A stretch of 64,000 nt of DNA from Limosilactobacillus rudii (GTDB lineage: Bacteria; Bacillota; Bacilli; Lactobacillales; Lactobacillaceae): NCBI RefSeq assembly GCF_014145455.1, contig NZ_JACIVB010000060.1:1-64000 (forward strand), given 5' to 3'. A model generated the notes under the pieces. The model saw only the letters and a list, made by a program, of their open reading frames with translations. It made no database searches and was not told the origin of the DNA. The position numbers and the translations under genes are program-made. Of the stretch, positions 24,595 through 33,277 are shown in pieces. Numbering within the stretch: position 1 is the stretch's first letter; every line of letters begins with the position of its first letter.

Positions 24595-27249
24595 CTATTT
24601 ATCTAAATATTCTTTTGCTTGGCTTAAAGCATCTTTAATTCCAGCAGGGTTCTTTCCGCCGGCTTGTGCGAGATTAGGACGGCCGCCTCCGCCACCATTA
24701 ATAGCCGGCGCGATTGCCTTAATTAAGTCACCAGCCTTTAAGCCGGCCTTTACCTTATCATCACTAACAGCAACTAGTAAGTTTACCTTACCATCATTAG
24801 CTGTTGCTAAAACTAAAACATCAGATAGGTTCTTTGCACGCCAAGTATCCGCTAATTGACGTAATTGACCCATTCCTGCTACTTGAACTTCTGCAGCAAT
24901 CAAGTTACCAGCTTTAGTTTGCAGAATATTATCAAAGACGTTATTAGCTTGTTGAGCAGCAATCTTTGCTTGAAGTGCTTCATTTTGTTTTTGAGCTTCT
25001 TTTAATTCTGCTTGTAGTGTTTCGACTTGGTGAGGAACCTCTTTAATTTGTGAAACTTTCAAGCTAGCTGCACTCTGGGTTAGCAAGTCATCCCGATCTT
25101 GAAGGAACTTGAAAGCATCGCTTGAAGTTACGGCTTCAATCCGCCGAACACCGGCACCAACGCCCCCTTCAGATACGATCTTGAAGAGACCAAGTTCATT
25201 AGTATTCTTAACGTGATCACCACCGCAGAATTCGGTATTGAAGTCACCGATTTTAACAACGCGTACTTTATCCCCATACTTATCAGAGAAGAGGGCAATT
25301 GCACCCATTTCCTTAGCTGAATCAATATCCGTTTCAACAGTCTTTACTGGGATTTCTTTCCAAATTTGCTCATTAACCATCTTCTCAACTGCTTTCAAGT
25401 CTTTAGCGGTTACTTGACCAAAGTGGTTAAAGTCAAAACGAAGATAATGCTCCTCAACTAATGAACCAGCTTGTTGGGTATGACCACCGAGGACATTGCG
25501 CAAGGCTTGGTCAAGAAGGTGAGTTGCCGTATGGTTCTTTTCAATCTTTAAGTGCCGAATTCGGTCAACAACCAACTTATAACGGGCACCCTTTTTAATT
25601 GGTGCTGTTAATTCTACCCGATGAAGATTTTGTTGGTTTGGAGCGTGTTGAACGTCAACTACCCGTCCAACTTTTTTACCATAGTTGTCGATAATATCAC
25701 CAGTATCAGCAACTTGACCTCCCATTTCAGCGTAGAATGGCGTCTTGTCAAAAATTAATTCAATATTTTGATCACCCGGCTGAGCTTCATCTGCCTGCTT
25801 TCCGTCATGGGCTAAACCAATAACCTTAGCATTATCAACTGTCAAGTCAGTATAACCAACGTATTCGCTAGCTTCTTTAAAGTCAGTCCACAAGTCGGTC
25901 TGAACACCCATTCCGTTATCCATGTCACGTGCATTTCGTGCCCGATTTTGTTGTTCCGTCATTGCAGCCTGGAAGCCTTGCTCGTCAACCGTTAGCCCTT
26001 CATCAGCAGCATATTCTTTAGTTAATTCAATTGGGAAGCCATACGTATCATAAAGCTTGAATGCCGTGCGACCATCAATTTCATTAGTCTTATTTTCCTT
26101 TGCTTCTGCAATCACATTATTCAAGAGGTTTAATCCACCGTTTAAGGTTGCACTAAACCGGTCTTCTTCAGACTTGATAACCGAAGCAATATAATCAGCA
26201 TTTTTCAAAACATCTGGATAGTAATCTTCCATAATCTTACCAACAGTTGGAACCATCTTGGCTAGGAATGGATCATCAATACCTAACTTCTTACCGGCAA
26301 CAACGGCCCGCCGAAGTAACCGACGAATAACGTAGCCACGACCAACATTAGATGGTAAAGCTCCGTCTCCAATTGCAAAGGTAATTGTCCGAATATGGTC
26401 CGCGATAATCTTAAATTGGATATCGTCTTCCTTATCCTCACCATATTTCTTTGTGCCGCTAAATGCTTCTGCTTGTTTAATTAACGGCATAAATAAGTCG
26501 GTTTCAAAGTTTGTCGGTGCATTTTCAAAAATTGAAACAACCCGTTCAAGGCCCATTCCCGTATCAATATTTTTATGTGGTAATGGTTCATAAGTATCTT
26601 CGGGGGTGTGGTTGAATTGACTAAACACGATATTCCAGATTTCAAGGTACCGTTCATTTTCACCACCAGGGTAATTTTCTGGATCATCATCAGCTAAATT
26701 ATTGAACTCTTGTCCCCGATCGTAGAAAATTTCCGTATCTGGACCAGACGGACCTTGACCAATATCCCAGAAGTTATCTTCATCAGCAATTAAGTGGTCC
26801 TTAGCTACTCCCACTTCACGCCAACGATTATAGGCATCATGATCTTTAGGGTAATAAGTAATATAGAGCCGTTCCGGATCAAAGCCAAACCAATCATCAC
26901 TTGTTAATAGCTCCCATGCCCATGGAATAACTTCATTTTTAAAATAGTCACCTACTGAAAAGTTACCAAGCATTTCAAACATGGTATGGTGCCGTGCTGT
27001 TTTACCAACATTTTCAATATCATTTGTCCGAATACTCTTTTGCGAACTAGTCATCCGTGGATTATCCGGCACGACTTTTCCATCAAAATACTTTTTCATC
27101 GTGGCAACTCCAGAATTGATCCACAGTAATGTCGGGTCATTAACTGGAACTAGGGATGCACTCGGCATAATTTTATGACCATGTTCTTCGAAGAACTTTA
27201 AGTACATTCGCCGAATTTGTGCACTATTTAGCTTTTTTAACTCTTTCAT
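24595..27249 (-). CDS. alaS: Alanyl-tRNA synthetase
   Basis: The class II synthetase that charges tRNA-Ala, 884 residues, complete. The catalytic core begins NSAQIRRMYLKFFEEHGH and has the LWINSGVATMKKYF motif 2 region; the editing domain zinc motifs HTATHLL and CGGDH are visible; the C-terminal C-Ala domain ends in the glycine-rich GGGGGRPNLAQAGG. The ATG at 27249 follows AAAGGG; the longer frame runs back into the T-box leader. Expression is governed by an upstream T-box. Confidence 0.97.
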   Translation of the reverse strand: MKELKKLNSAQIRRMYLKFFEEHGHKIMPSASLVPVNDPTLLWINSGVATMKKYFDGKVVPDNPRMTSSQKSIRTNDIENVGKTARHHTMFEMLGNFSVGDYFKNEVIPWAWELLTSDDWFGFDPERLYITYYPKDHDAYNRWREVGVAKDHLIADEDNFWDIGQGPSGPDTEIFYDRGQEFNNLADDDPENYPGGENERYLEIWNIVFSQFNHTPEDTYEPLPHKNIDTGMGLERVVSIFENAPTNFETDLFMPLIKQAEAFSGTKKYGEDKEDDIQFKIIADHIRTITFAIGDGALPSNVGRGYVIRRLLRRAVVAGKKLGIDDPFLAKMVPTVGKIMEDYYPDVLKNADYIASVIKSEEDRFSATLNGGLNLLNNVIAEAKENKTNEIDGRTAFKLYDTYGFPIELTKEYAADEGLTVDEQGFQAAMTEQQNRARNARDMDNGMGVQTDLWTDFKEASEYVGYTDLTVDNAKVIGLAHDGKQADEAQPGDQNIELIFDKTPFYAEMGGQVADTGDIIDNYGKKVGRVVDVQHAPNQQNLHRVELTAPIKKGARYKLVVDRIRHLKIEKNHTATHLLDQALRNVLGGHTQQAGSLVEEHYLRFDFNHFGQVTAKDLKAVEKMVNEQIWKEIPVKTVETDIDSAKEMGAIALFSDKYGDKVRVVKIGDFNTEFCGGDHVKNTNELGLFKIVSEGGVGAGVRRIEAVTSSDAFKFLQDRDDLLTQSAASLKVSQIKEVPHQVETLQAELKEAQKQNEALQAKIAAQQANNVFDNILQTKAGNLIAAEVQVAGMGQLRQLADTWRAKNLSDVLVLATANDGKVNLLVAVSDDKVKAGLKAGDLIKAIAPAINGGGGGRPNLAQAGGKNPAGIKDALSQAKEYLDK

Positions 27250-27261
27250 CAAATCGCCCTT

Positions 27262-27475
27262 TCTAAAACAAAAACCACCATTGCGATCAGAGACGCCAAA
27301 CTGACGCGGTACCACTCTGCTTGCAACGATGGAATTCGTTTACCTCTTTTATTCTTGGTTGCCCAAGGTTAATTATCTAATTGTCCGAATGGGGAGCACT
27401 ATTACCGAAAAATCAGCCATCACACTAACCTGACTGTCTCTGAAATCTTTTAGTGGTATTAGCATGTCCCAAACG
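27262..27475 (-). promoter_or_regulatory. T-box riboswitch of alaS
   Basis: The minus strand carries the T-box core AGAGTGGTACCGCG (27318-27305) inside an antiterminator region. The bulge TGGT predicts an A discriminator base on the tRNA, which fits tRNA-Ala. A competing terminator pairs CCATCGTTGC...CAGAG (27332-27315) with CTCTG...CGCAATGG (about 27291-27278) before TTTTTG. GCT codons occur twice in the stem I region, but I could not fix the specifier by eye. Uncharged tRNA-Ala should promote read-through into alaS. Confidence 0.85.
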
Positions 27476-27481
27476 TGTCAT

Positions 27482-27510
27482 ATTATAGCGAACAATTACT
27501 TTAAAATCAA
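27482..27510 (-). promoter_or_regulatory. alaS promoter
   Basis: On the minus strand TTGATT (27510-27505) is followed after 17 bases by TATAAT (27487-27482). The -35 hexamer overlaps the stop codon of the upstream helicase gene. Confidence 0.7.
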
Positions 27511-28880
27511 CGGGAATTTCGCTCACGGCGATGTTGACGTTGGCGAGCACGTTTGGCCTTTCGAATTTTATGGCGTACCTCAAGTTTTCGCTTTTGCTGC
27601 TCGTCTTCTTTGATTGCTTTCTTAATCCGTTTCTTGTATCCCGGTTTAACCTTTTTCTTCGTCTTTTTTACATACCCCTTCATTGATGGGTCAAGTTCAT
27701 TTTGACGGCGTTTATAGTGTTTCCGCCGGTTACGGTCATGGGTTGTAACGATTTGTCCATTACGAAGTTCCTTTGGTACAAACTTAACGCCCCGTTCTTC
27801 TAACTTTGCAATTAAATCATCTTCCGCTGGTTCATACAGGGTAATAGCAGTACCCTTCATCCCATTGCGCCCTGTCCGGCCAACACGGTGAATAAAGTAT
27901 TCTAAATCAGTTGGTAAATCATCATTAATTACCAATGATACCCCATCAATATCAATTCCCCGTGCTGCCAAGTCAGTTGCTACGACATACTGGTAGTCAA
28001 GATCGCGAATCTGTCGCATTGTCCGCTTTCGGCGCCGCGCCTCAAGCCCACCATGAATCAATGCTACTTTCAAGCCTTGGCTCTCAAGATATTGAGTTAA
28101 CTCAACCGCTCGTTCCTTAGTATTAGCAAATACTAAGGCAAGGTACGGCTCACCAAGGGTCAATAACCGATAAATTAATTGATTCCTATCTTGTCCCTTC
28201 GTCGACATCAGCCAGTTATCAACATCTGGGTTAATTACTGCCTCTGTTGGGATTTCTTCAACAACCGGGTTTTCCATATATTTTTTCAAAAATGGCCGCA
28301 GCTTTTGAGGAATCGTTGCTGAAAAGACCATCATTTGTAAATTTTCTGGAAAATGGCTGGCAATCTGGTCTACTTCATGCAAGAAACCCATATCAAGGGT
28401 CATATCAGCTTCATCTACAACAAACATCGTTGCAGTATGGATATCAAGTGCTTGACTCTTAATCAAGTCTAAAACCCTCCCCGGTGTCCCGATAACTAAC
28501 TGGGGTTGCTTTCGGTTTAATTGTTCAATCTGGTGCTGCTTATCTGTACCACCTACATAATTATGAATTGTTAACGGATGGGAGGCATATTTATTTAATT
28601 GTTTTGCTGCACTATAAATTTGATATGCTAGCTCCCGACTAGGGGTTGTAATTACCGCTTGGACTGATTGACTAGCCGGATCAATCTTCGAAAAAAGCGG
28701 CAATAAAAAGGCATGTGTCTTCCCACTACCTGTTGCCGACTGACCAACGACACTTCGGCCAGCCATGATTACAGGAATCACCCGTTGTTGCACTGGTGTT
28801 GGCTGCCGGAAATTTATTTTGTGAATTGCTGTCAGCAAGTACGGCTGTAGCTGAAAATCAGCAAAAGTTTTATTACTCAT
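27507..28880 (-). CDS. cshB: DEAD-box RNA helicase (CshB-like)
   Basis: The 457-residue protein is an ATP-dependent RNA helicase. Q motif PTPVQQRVIP, motif I SATGSGKT, Ia TPSRELAYQ, II VDEADMTLD, III FSATIP, V ATDLAARGIDIDG and VI HRVGRTGRNG are all present. A long Lys/Arg-rich tail (from about residue 380) should bind RNA. The CshB assignment over CshA/DeaD is by overall length, basic tail and position next to nrnA; confidence in the subfamily is moderate. It follows nrnA by 26 bases. Confidence 0.9.
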   Translation of the reverse strand: MSNKTFADFQLQPYLLTAIHKINFRQPTPVQQRVIPVIMAGRSVVGQSATGSGKTHAFLLPLFSKIDPASQSVQAVITTPSRELAYQIYSAAKQLNKYASHPLTIHNYVGGTDKQHQIEQLNRKQPQLVIGTPGRVLDLIKSQALDIHTATMFVVDEADMTLDMGFLHEVDQIASHFPENLQMMVFSATIPQKLRPFLKKYMENPVVEEIPTEAVINPDVDNWLMSTKGQDRNQLIYRLLTLGEPYLALVFANTKERAVELTQYLESQGLKVALIHGGLEARRRKRTMRQIRDLDYQYVVATDLAARGIDIDGVSLVINDDLPTDLEYFIHRVGRTGRNGMKGTAITLYEPAEDDLIAKLEERGVKFVPKELRNGQIVTTHDRNRRKHYKRRQNELDPSMKGYVKKTKKKVKPGYKKRIKKAIKEDEQQKRKLEVRHKIRKAKRARQRQHRRERNSR

Positions 28881-28906
28881 TGTCTTTTCCTTTCACTTTT
28901 ACAAAC

Positions 28907-29851
28907 TTACTCTTGGGCTAACTGATCTAATTCCTTAATCACTTGTTTAATTTCTGCCTCATCTTGCGCCTTCGCTCCACTAGCAAGTGGGTGACCGCCC
29001 CCATCATGCTTCTTAGCCAATTCGTTAATCGTTGGTCCCTTAGAACGAAGTCGTATCCGATAGTGGCCATCTTCTTGTTCAACAAAGATTGCCCATGCAG
29101 TAACGTCATGGATTCGGCCAGGTAAAGAAACGATTGCCGAAGTACCTGCTTCTGTCAAACCAAACTCTGCCAAAATTTCATTAGTCAAAACAACATAGGC
29201 AGCTCCACTATCAAGAATGGTTAAGTTTTGATAGACATATGCAGATAAACGGGCCACCGGAAGGGTAATTTCATTTTCATGCTGGCTAATCTCAGCAGCA
29301 TTAGCACCCGCTGCCATTAGTGCCCCCGCTACCAGCATCGTCCGCGGAGTAGTCGCTGGATAGAGGAAACGACCCGTATCACCAATAATTCCAGCATAAA
29401 GTGCATGAGCAGCCTTTTTCGGCAAGGTCAAATCCTGCGAAAAACGTTGGTAAAAATCATAAATCATTTCTGAACAACTAGATGCATCCGGCTTTACCCA
29501 CATAATATCGCCGAATGGCTCATCGTTAGGGTGATGATCGATCTTAATTAATTCATCCCCATTATCAAAACGACGGTCGTCTATCCGCGGAGCATTAGCA
29601 GTATCAGTCACAATAACTAGAGCATCATCAAACGTTTCATTATCAACTTCATTCATCTCACCAATCCAGTCAAAGCCCGGAATGTGCTTTCCGACTACAT
29701 ATATCTGCTTATAGGGAAATGATGCACGTAAAATCTCCGCAAGTCCGATTTGTGAACCAATGGCATCCGGATCAGGCCGCTGATGCCGATGAATTATTAT
29801 CTTATTATATTTTTTGATTTGTTCAAAAATTGCTATTAATGGATCTGCCAT
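28907..29851 (-). CDS. nrnA: Bifunctional oligoribonuclease/pAp phosphatase NrnA
   Basis: NrnA degrades RNA oligonucleotides of two to five residues and dephosphorylates pAp. The 314-residue protein has the DHH domain motifs PDPDAIGSQIG (about 26-36), VTDTANAP and KIDHHPND, and a DHHA1 domain with GGGHPLASGA near the C-terminus. AAGGAG nine bases upstream fixes the ATG at 29851; the longer frame reaches back across the promoter. It is cotranscribed with the DEAD-box helicase, a plausible RNA-turnover pair. Confidence 0.93.
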   Translation of the reverse strand: MADPLIAIFEQIKKYNKIIIHRHQRPDPDAIGSQIGLAEILRASFPYKQIYVVGKHIPGFDWIGEMNEVDNETFDDALVIVTDTANAPRIDDRRFDNGDELIKIDHHPNDEPFGDIMWVKPDASSCSEMIYDFYQRFSQDLTLPKKAAHALYAGIIGDTGRFLYPATTPRTMLVAGALMAAGANAAEISQHENEITLPVARLSAYVYQNLTILDSGAAYVVLTNEILAEFGLTEAGTSAIVSLPGRIHDVTAWAIFVEQEDGHYRIRLRSKGPTINELAKKHDGGGHPLASGAKAQDEAEIKQVIKELDQLAQE

Positions 29852-29894
29852 TATGCTATTCTCCTTACCCGAATAAAATTTAACATTAATTTCT

Positions 29895-29924
29895 AGTATA
29901 GCAATAAAAGGGATTAACAACCAA
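29895..29924 (-). promoter_or_regulatory. nrnA-helicase promoter
   Basis: On the minus strand TTGGTT (29924-29919) is followed after 18 bases by TATACT (29900-29895). Confidence 0.5.
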
Positions 29925-29933
29925 GATTTATAC

Positions 29934-29980
29934 AACAAAAAAGATGAAAATATTCGCCTACTCTGCGATTATCTTCATCT
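29934..29980 (-). terminator. yajC terminator
   Basis: On the minus strand GATGAAGATAATCGC pairs with GCGAATATTTTCATC (central mismatches) around a seven-base loop, followed by TTTTTTG. Confidence 0.8.
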
Positions 29981-29992
29981 GCTTTAAATAAA

Positions 29993-30466
29993 TTATTTTT
30001 CTTCGCTATCCTTAGGTTCACTAGCAGTTGAGGCAGCCTCGTCAGCACTTGATTCAGCTACACTGCTTGCAGGGTCAGCTGTACTCTCAGCAGCTGTGCT
30101 AACTGGTGCGGCTGTACTCTGTGCCGCGTCGCTAGCGCTAGCTACTGTCTCACTACCAGCACGTTTAATAACACGGGCAATTGCTACCATGTCAAAGGTA
30201 AGGTAAATTCCCTCACAATCCAGCGTTACAGTCCGGTCTGCCTTATTAATCGAATCAATCTTACCATGCATCCGTCCAATTGTAACAACTTCATCACCTG
30301 GATGTAATTCATTCATCATTTCCTGGTGTTCTTTCCGTTGTTTCTGTTGTGGACGAATCATAAAGAAATACATTAACGCAACCATTAAGATAATTAAAAT
30401 AATGCCTGAGTAGCCACTTGCATTATTAGAAGCAGCACCGAGGACAAAACCATTTAAGCTATTCAC
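29993..30466 (-). CDS. yajC: Preprotein translocase subunit YajC with extended acidic tail
   Basis: YajC associates with SecDF and the Sec translocon. The single transmembrane helix lies at about residues 20-38 (GIILIILMVALMYFFMIRP), followed by the conserved RPQQKQRKEHQ and LHPGDEVVTIGRMHGKI. The family core ends near residue 110; residues about 115-157 are an Ala/Ser/Glu/Asp-rich low-complexity extension. The start is GTG at 30466 with AAGGGATGG upstream. It follows the Tgt-like gene, the normal place for yajC. Confidence 0.93.
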   Translation of the reverse strand: MNSLNGFVLGAASNNASGYSGIILIILMVALMYFFMIRPQQKQRKEHQEMMNELHPGDEVVTIGRMHGKIDSINKADRTVTLDCEGIYLTFDMVAIARVIKRAGSETVASASDAAQSTAAPVSTAAESTADPASSVAESSADEAASTASEPKDSEEK

Positions 30467-30546
30467 AGTCTATCCATCCCTTCAAAAAGATAACTAACAT
30501 TAACTTTAACAAACTTTAGTTTAAAAAGCCATATCCTCTAATGATT

Positions 30547-31626
30547 CTATAACAATTCTTGAATAAAACTTTTAATTTGTTGACTTGCGATTGCTTGTCG
30601 AAAGTTAGTCATCATTTTATTTAATGCAAAAAGATTATGTCGAAGAAGTAGTTGTTCACCCCAAAACTTACCATCAATTATTAAGCTATGGATTAATGCC
30701 CGCGAATATCCACTCTGACAAACGGGACAATCACATCCAGGTTCAATTGGCTGTTTATCAAAGCTAAAATGTTGCCGGCCTAAATGAAGCGATTCTAAAT
30801 TTTCACCAACTAACGCTATTCCCTTTGCTGCCTTTTTTGCTGCCAAATTACTATCAATCAAATCAACTCCCGCTAAAACAGCAATTATCAGCTGCGCAAG
30901 GGTCGTTGATGTCGGGAGGTATCGTGGTTGATTACTAGGTAGCATTGTAAGAACTTCATTAATAATCCGGATGAATTCCTGATTACTAAGTGTCGCAGGA
31001 ATTCCACTAATTTGATAGCCAGCAAGGTTATTAGCAGCAACTGCCTTAATACTATTCTTTCGTAGTTTTTTCAAGCCGCCGCCTACAACAGTCCCCAAGG
31101 TCATCCCTGCAACGCTTCTATTTATTTCTAACCATGCCTGTGTTTGATCAACTCCCACGGCCAGGTCATCAACTGGAGCGTAATAATCATCCGCACGATT
31201 AAAACTCTGTAATATATCAGCACCAAGTATTTCTTGAACCCTTAAGGCTGTTTCAGGCTGCCAAAACTTTAATTGCCCTGTTTTAGGATCATGAAAGCGA
31301 ACACCATCCTGCTTTTTACCACGAGGCTTGGCTAATTGATAGGCATAATCAGTCTGTAAATCTACCAATAATAAACCATTCCATTGGTATAAACGGTGAA
31401 GGTCGCCAATTTCAGAAAGCTTTTCTCCATACTTTAGCCACCACGCCAACCCATTAATTTTAACAATTGTAGTACCTGCTTGACTTACTTCAAAAGGTGT
31501 TAATTTAGTCAGTTCAGCTCCTGTTTGAACAAGAGCAGGTGTTTTTACCAAGTGACCATTAATCTTTAGCGTCCCCGTCCGGGCATTTTCGGCCATGTCA
31601 TTAATAAAGAATTCTAAAGTACTCAT
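30547..31626 (-). CDS. Divergent Tgt-family protein lacking key guanine-binding residues
   Basis: The 359-residue protein aligns end to end with bacterial tRNA-guanine transglycosylase (Tgt), which exchanges G34 for preQ1. The zinc site is intact (Cys298, Cys300, Cys303, His330), and Asp258 in VDLID fits the nucleophile of FDCVLPTR. Other Tgt hallmarks are lost: DSGGFQ reads VDLQTD (Asp89 kept), FDEC reads FNRA (Asn143 for the substrate Asp), GIVQGG reads GTVVGG (Val181 for Gln) and GGLAVGE reads SGIPATL. It sits nine bases after ruvB and before yajC, where queA-tgt normally lies; queA is missing. It may be a pseudoenzyme, a transglycosylase with another substrate, or a structural or RNA-binding remnant. 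The family call is firm; the activity is open. Confidence 0.82.
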   Translation of the reverse strand: MSTLEFFINDMAENARTGTLKINGHLVKTPALVQTGAELTKLTPFEVSQAGTTIVKINGLAWWLKYGEKLSEIGDLHRLYQWNGLLLVDLQTDYAYQLAKPRGKKQDGVRFHDPKTGQLKFWQPETALRVQEILGADILQSFNRADDYYAPVDDLAVGVDQTQAWLEINRSVAGMTLGTVVGGGLKKLRKNSIKAVAANNLAGYQISGIPATLSNQEFIRIINEVLTMLPSNQPRYLPTSTTLAQLIIAVLAGVDLIDSNLAAKKAAKGIALVGENLESLHLGRQHFSFDKQPIEPGCDCPVCQSGYSRALIHSLIIDGKFWGEQLLLRHNLFALNKMMTNFRQAIASQQIKSFIQELL

Positions 31627-31635
31627 CATATTCCC

Positions 31636-32655
31636 CTATTGTTTTTTATCTGTTGGATAGGCAATACCTAAATGATCGTAAGCAGCCGGGGTCACAAGGC
31701 GTCCACGTGGAGTTCGGCTAATAAACCCAATTTGTAGTAGGTATGGTTCATACATTTCTTCAATTGTATTAGTCTCTTCACCAATATTTGCGGCAATTGT
31801 TTTTAAGCCAACCGGTCCTCCATGGTAAAAGTTAATCATAGTCAATAACATTTTCCGATCAATTTCATCCAGTCCATGATCATCAACTTGGAGAAGGGTT
31901 AATGCTTGTTTTACAATTGCGGAATCAATACTTTGTTTACCGGCCACCTGAGCAAAATCGCGAACTCGTTTTAACAGCCGATTGGCGATTCGCGGCGTTC
32001 CTCGTGAACGTAAGGATAATTCATGTGCTCCCTCGTCTTGAATGTTAGTACGAAAAATTTTGGCAGAACGGAAAATAATCTTGGTTAATTCATCCTGGGT
32101 ATAGTAATTCATATGTTCAACAATTCCAAAACGATCGCGTAACGGTGCTGACAGCATTCCAGCACGGGTTGTTGCGCCAATCAACGTAAAAGGTGGTAAC
32201 GGGAAATGAACCGGGTGGGCGGTTGGCCCTTCCCCAATGACAATATCAATATAATAATCTTCCATTGCCGAGTAAAGCATTTCTTCCACGACTTTCGGCA
32301 AACGATGAATTTCATCAATAAATAATACATCACCTGGTTTTAACTCGTTAAGTAATGCAACAAGATCGCCAGGCTTTTCAATCGCGGGGCCGCTGGTTGT
32401 TTTGATATTTACCCCCATTTCATTTGCAATTACCATCGCTAAAGTCGTTTTTCCCAATCCGGGAGGCCCATAAAGCAAGACATGGTCTAGTGCTTCTTCA
32501 CGCGCTTGGGCTGCCTTGATATAAACTTCTAATTCATGTTTAATCTTCGGTTGACCAATATACTCGCTTAACCGTTGTGGACGAAGAGTCGTTTCAATTT
32601 CGTGCTCTTCTATCCCGGCTGAGTGGTCAGATAAAACCCCATGATCTTTTTCCAC
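31636..32655 (-). CDS. ruvB: Holliday junction branch migration helicase RuvB
   Basis: RuvB is the hexameric AAA+ motor that drives branch migration with RuvA. The 339-residue protein shows Walker [13 protein letters not shown], Walker [10 protein letters not shown], the sensor 1 ATTRAG and arginine finger region LRDRFG, and the winged-helix C-terminus [15 protein letters not shown]. It follows ruvA by 14 bases in the mutS-mutL-ruvA-ruvB run. Confidence 0.97.
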   Translation of the reverse strand: MEKDHGVLSDHSAGIEEHEIETTLRPQRLSEYIGQPKIKHELEVYIKAAQAREEALDHVLLYGPPGLGKTTLAMVIANEMGVNIKTTSGPAIEKPGDLVALLNELKPGDVLFIDEIHRLPKVVEEMLYSAMEDYYIDIVIGEGPTAHPVHFPLPPFTLIGATTRAGMLSAPLRDRFGIVEHMNYYTQDELTKIIFRSAKIFRTNIQDEGAHELSLRSRGTPRIANRLLKRVRDFAQVAGKQSIDSAIVKQALTLLQVDDHGLDEIDRKMLLTMINFYHGGPVGLKTIAANIGEETNTIEEMYEPYLLQIGFISRTPRGRLVTPAAYDHLGIAYPTDKKQ

Positions 32656-32669
32656 GACTACTACACCTC

Positions 32670-33260
32670 CTAGTTAAGCAAACGTAATGCATGACGTAAG
32701 TATTCGTCCGTCGCCATTTGATCTTCTTTAATCAAACTTTTCTGTACCTTTTTAATATCACGTTCCTTATAGCCTAAAGCAGCTAATGCATCCAGTGCAT
32801 CTTTTAATTCATCATTAACTGTTGCGTCCTGACCCGCAGCAAATAATGTCCCGGTCGATTCTTTTGCTAATTTATCACGAAGATCGAGGACAATCTGTGA
32901 GGCGGTTTTCTTACCAATCCCAGGGAATTTTGTCAAATAAGCAATATTATTATTAGTTATTGCATCAACAAGTCCTTGATGATCAGGATTAGCTAAAATT
33001 GCCAGCGCACTCTTAGGCCCAATTCCCGAAACATTAATAAGTTTCATAAATAATTGCTTTTCTTCTTGATCGATAAAGCCAAACAATGAAATATCATCAT
33101 CCCGCACTGCCTGATAAACATACACTTTAACTGTCTGTTCAGTATTTTCTTGGTACCGATAAGGATTAGCAACTAATAATTTATAGCCAACTCCATTTAC
33201 ATCAACAACAATATATTGGGGGGTAACAACTGTAATAGTCCCGGTTAAATATTCGTACAA
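32670..33260 (-). CDS. ruvA: Holliday junction-binding protein RuvA
   Basis: RuvA (196 residues) binds four-way junctions and loads RuvB. The N-terminal OB fold ([12 protein letters not shown]...VNGVGYKL), two helix-hairpin-helix motifs ([13 protein letters not shown] and [16 protein letters not shown]) and the C-terminal RuvB-binding helix bundle ([18 protein letters not shown]) are present. It lies 17 bases after mutL. Confidence 0.96.
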   Translation of the reverse strand: MYEYLTGTITVVTPQYIVVDVNGVGYKLLVANPYRYQENTEQTVKVYVYQAVRDDDISLFGFIDQEEKQLFMKLINVSGIGPKSALAILANPDHQGLVDAITNNNIAYLTKFPGIGKKTASQIVLDLRDKLAKESTGTLFAAGQDATVNDELKDALDALAALGYKERDIKKVQKSLIKEDQMATDEYLRHALRLLN

Positions 33261-33277
33261 GACTGTTCCTCCTTAAA

